A stretch of 64,000 bases of DNA from positions 62,001-126,000 of the forward strand of contig DATLOZ010000016.1 of NCBI GenBank assembly GCA_035535995.1, in the 5' to 3' direction. The stretch is from JANYCO01 sp035535995 (GTDB taxonomy: Bacteria; Bacteroidota; Bacteroidia; Cytophagales; Cytophagaceae). The notes beneath the pieces were generated by a model, which searched no databases, had not been told where the DNA came from, and saw only the letters and a program-made list of their open reading frames with translations. Position 1 is the first letter of the stretch, and each line of letters starts with the position of its first letter. Shown one piece after another: positions 62,511 to 64,000 of this stretch. The position numbers and the translations under genes were made by a program.

Positions 62511-63485
62511 ATGAAATACACAGTAATCATTGTAGGTGGCGGGAATATTGGTAGCAGGCATATGCAAGCCTTCGCTATGGCTACGCTTCCAGTCAATCTC
62601 TATATCATCGATCCTTCCGAACATTCACTGGAAGTATGCAAAACAAGATGGGAGGAGGCAACAAAAGGAGATGAAAACAAACTAACAACGTTGATCTGTC
62701 AAACCAGTTTCACAGATTTACCTTCCGAAATTACCCTTGCTATCATCGCTACCAATGCTCAACATCGTTTCAAAGCCTTTCATCAATTATCGGACGTTAC
62801 TACGATCAAGTATTTAATTCTTGAAAAATTCCTTTTCAATGATCCTCATGAATACGCACTTACCGAAGGAATTATTCAGAAAAGAAACATTATTGCCTAC
62901 GTAAACTGCCCAAGGAGATTGCATGAAGGATACCATTTCGTAAAACAAAAACTAGCCACACAAGAAGGTCCGATACATCTGGCAATACAAGGCGATAACT
63001 GGAGTATGGGCAGCAACGCAATCCATTTCCTAGACTTGTTTTGCTATCTCGCCAACGACACGCTTGCCAGCTGCGAATACAAAGATATTGCGCACACCGA
63101 AATCATTCCAAGCAAACGTGAAGGATATATAGAGCTTTTCGGAACGCTTACAGCTACCACCAAAGAGCGGCATACACTATACCTCACTTGCACCCCAGGT
63201 ACATTTTCCGAAATTAAACTTTCATTGCAAAAGGGCTCGCACACCATGGAAATCTTGGAAAAAGGCGGCAAATGCTATGTAGCAGCAGACGACGCGTTGG
63301 CTGTTGATTTTCATATTCCTTTTCAATCACAATTGACTAATGCTTGCTTCGAACAGTTGGTAAATGGAGAAAAAATGGAATTGGCCTCTTATATGAAAGC
63401 GGTAGGGCCACATTTGAAATTTTTAGAAGCTGTAAGTGCTGTTGCAAAAACTAAAGGATACACAGAGAAATGGCAAATAACCTAA
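62511..63485 (+). CDS. Gfo/Idh/MocA-like oxidoreductase (divergent)
   Basis: A 324-residue protein with a Rossmann start YTVIIVGGGNIGSRHMQAF (3-21) and LILEKFLF where the family has EKP; the Pro is missing. The middle keeps NCPRRLHEGYHF and GSNAIHFLDLFCYLAND, matching the family's substrate domain. It is a second relative of the 60841 gene, with low similarity. Possibly acts on a further sugar modification, or has a binding rather than a redox role. It overlaps the next gene by 16 nt. Confidence 0.7.
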   Translation: MKYTVIIVGGGNIGSRHMQAFAMATLPVNLYIIDPSEHSLEVCKTRWEEATKGDENKLTTLICQTSFTDLPSEITLAIIATNAQHRFKAFHQLSDVTTIKYLILEKFLFNDPHEYALTEGIIQKRNIIAYVNCPRRLHEGYHFVKQKLATQEGPIHLAIQGDNWSMGSNAIHFLDLFCYLANDTLASCEYKDIAHTEIIPSKREGYIELFGTLTATTKERHTLYLTCTPGTFSEIKLSLQKGSHTMEILEKGGKCYVAADDALAVDFHIPFQSQLTNACFEQLVNGEKMELASYMKAVGPHLKFLEAVSAVAKTKGYTEKWQIT

Positions 63486-64000
63486 ACAAAAAAGTAATAT
63501 TGATCGGTCCTGGCGCGATTGCCAAAGATTATGTAAAAACTTTAAAGGCACTGCAAACTGATATTACCGTACTCGGGAGAAATGCCGAACGGTGCGCAGC
63601 CTTTGCCGCAGAGACCGGCGTGCCTTGCCTAGCTGTTGATCTTGAAGAATATTTAAAAAAACAGGATCATAGCAATACCTGGTTCATCATAGCCGTGAGC
63701 ATGGATAATCTTGGAATTGTTTCCAGGACGTTGATCCAACAAGGCGCAAAAAATATTTTAATTGAAAAGCCTGCTGCTGTAAGCCCGGAAGACATGGGCG
63801 AAACAATTGCACTGCTTAAAAATACTTCTATTACTCCATACGTAGCGTATAACCGTCGGTTCTATAGTTCGGTAAGGCAAGCAAGAAAAATGATCGCCGA
63901 ACAAGGCGGTTTGCTTTCTTTCTCTTTTGAATTTACCGAATGGATCCATGTGATCGAAAAACTTCCTAAGACAAAGGAAGTGCTTGCCAATTGGTTTTTG
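63470..64000 (+). CDS. Gfo/Idh/MocA family oxidoreductase (3' end outside window)
   Basis: The first 177 codons of a third oxidoreductase, from ATG 63470 to the window end with no stop. It begins MANNLNKKVILIGPGAIAKDYV (Rossmann loop), has ILIEKPAAV with the full EKP motif, and VAYNRRFYSS as in sugar dehydrogenases of the family. It starts 16 nt inside the preceding gene, so the operon continues beyond the window. Confidence 0.75.
   Translation, partial: MANNLNKKVILIGPGAIAKDYVKTLKALQTDITVLGRNAERCAAFAAETGVPCLAVDLEEYLKKQDHSNTWFIIAVSMDNLGIVSRTLIQQGAKNILIEKPAAVSPEDMGETIALLKNTSITPYVAYNRRFYSSVRQARKMIAEQGGLLSFSFEFTEWIHVIEKLPKTKEVLANWFL

Overview
The window looks like a chromosomal segment of an AT-rich Bacteroidota bacterium, most likely from the Cytophagales/Sphingobacteriales side. 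The evidence is the gene content (DUF4856, DUF3857, DUF3467, YfhO and Porin_10-type proteins, FecA-like TonB receptors with an N-terminal carboxypeptidase-regulatory-like domain), weak or absent Shine-Dalgarno sequences, and promoter-like motifs of the Bacteroidota type (TTTG, 18-20 nt spacer, TAnnTTTG). I did not assign a species.

Layout. (1) 1-4035, minus strand: an operon of a secreted protein with a duplicated module, a GH16 beta-glucanase lipoprotein and a beta-barrel outer-membrane protein cut by the window edge. (2) 4667-6703: a 7TMR-DISM/GAF membrane sensor. (3) 7008-13212: a tight operon of DUF4856 lipoprotein, imelysin-like lipoprotein, HTTM/vitamin-K-carboxylase-like membrane protein and FecA-like TonB receptor, probably a metal (iron) uptake unit with an uncharacterised membrane enzyme. 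(4) 13335-29542: mostly housekeeping and envelope genes: quinone oxidoreductase, a DUF3857 pair, fatty-acid desaturase, tRNA-Cys, FAH-family protein, truB, META and NlpC/P60 proteins, putative porin, glycerophosphodiesterase, sucD, aldo/keto reductase, DUF3467. (5) 29703-42991, all minus: the conserved information-processing cluster, read as tRNA-Tyr, tRNA-Gly, tRNA-Thr, tuf, tRNA-Trp, secE, nusG, rplK, rplA, rplJ, rplL, rpoB, rpoC, with a good promoter at its head and a terminator at its end. (6) 43375-54552: SirB1-like protein, acyl-CoA carboxylase beta subunit, then surface-glycan genes (glycosyltransferase, sugar epimerase, NeuD-like acetyltransferase, YfhO protein, two methyltransferase-like proteins and a possible sialyltransferase-like protein). 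(7) 54826-64000, plus: a tightly overlapping nonulosonic (legionaminic-type) acid operon: LegB, LegC, LegI/NeuB, LegG/NeuC, PtmE-like nucleotidyltransferase, CMP-sugar synthetase, and then PtmF/PtmA-like and further oxidoreductases running off the edge.

How it works together. The last 18 kb reads as a pathway for making, activating and probably transferring a legionaminic-acid-like sugar; the PtmE/PtmA-like genes suggest the GDP-sugar route described in Campylobacter. The imelysin/HTTM operon is the other strongly coupled accessory system. Intergenic DNA carries at least two families of palindromic repeats with opposite placement. One (perfect 20-33 bp arms) lies between convergent genes. The other (degenerate ACCAGAT/TCCGGAT arms) mostly lies in front of genes.

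Limits: all functions are inferred from motifs and remembered family features. No database search or folding was run.
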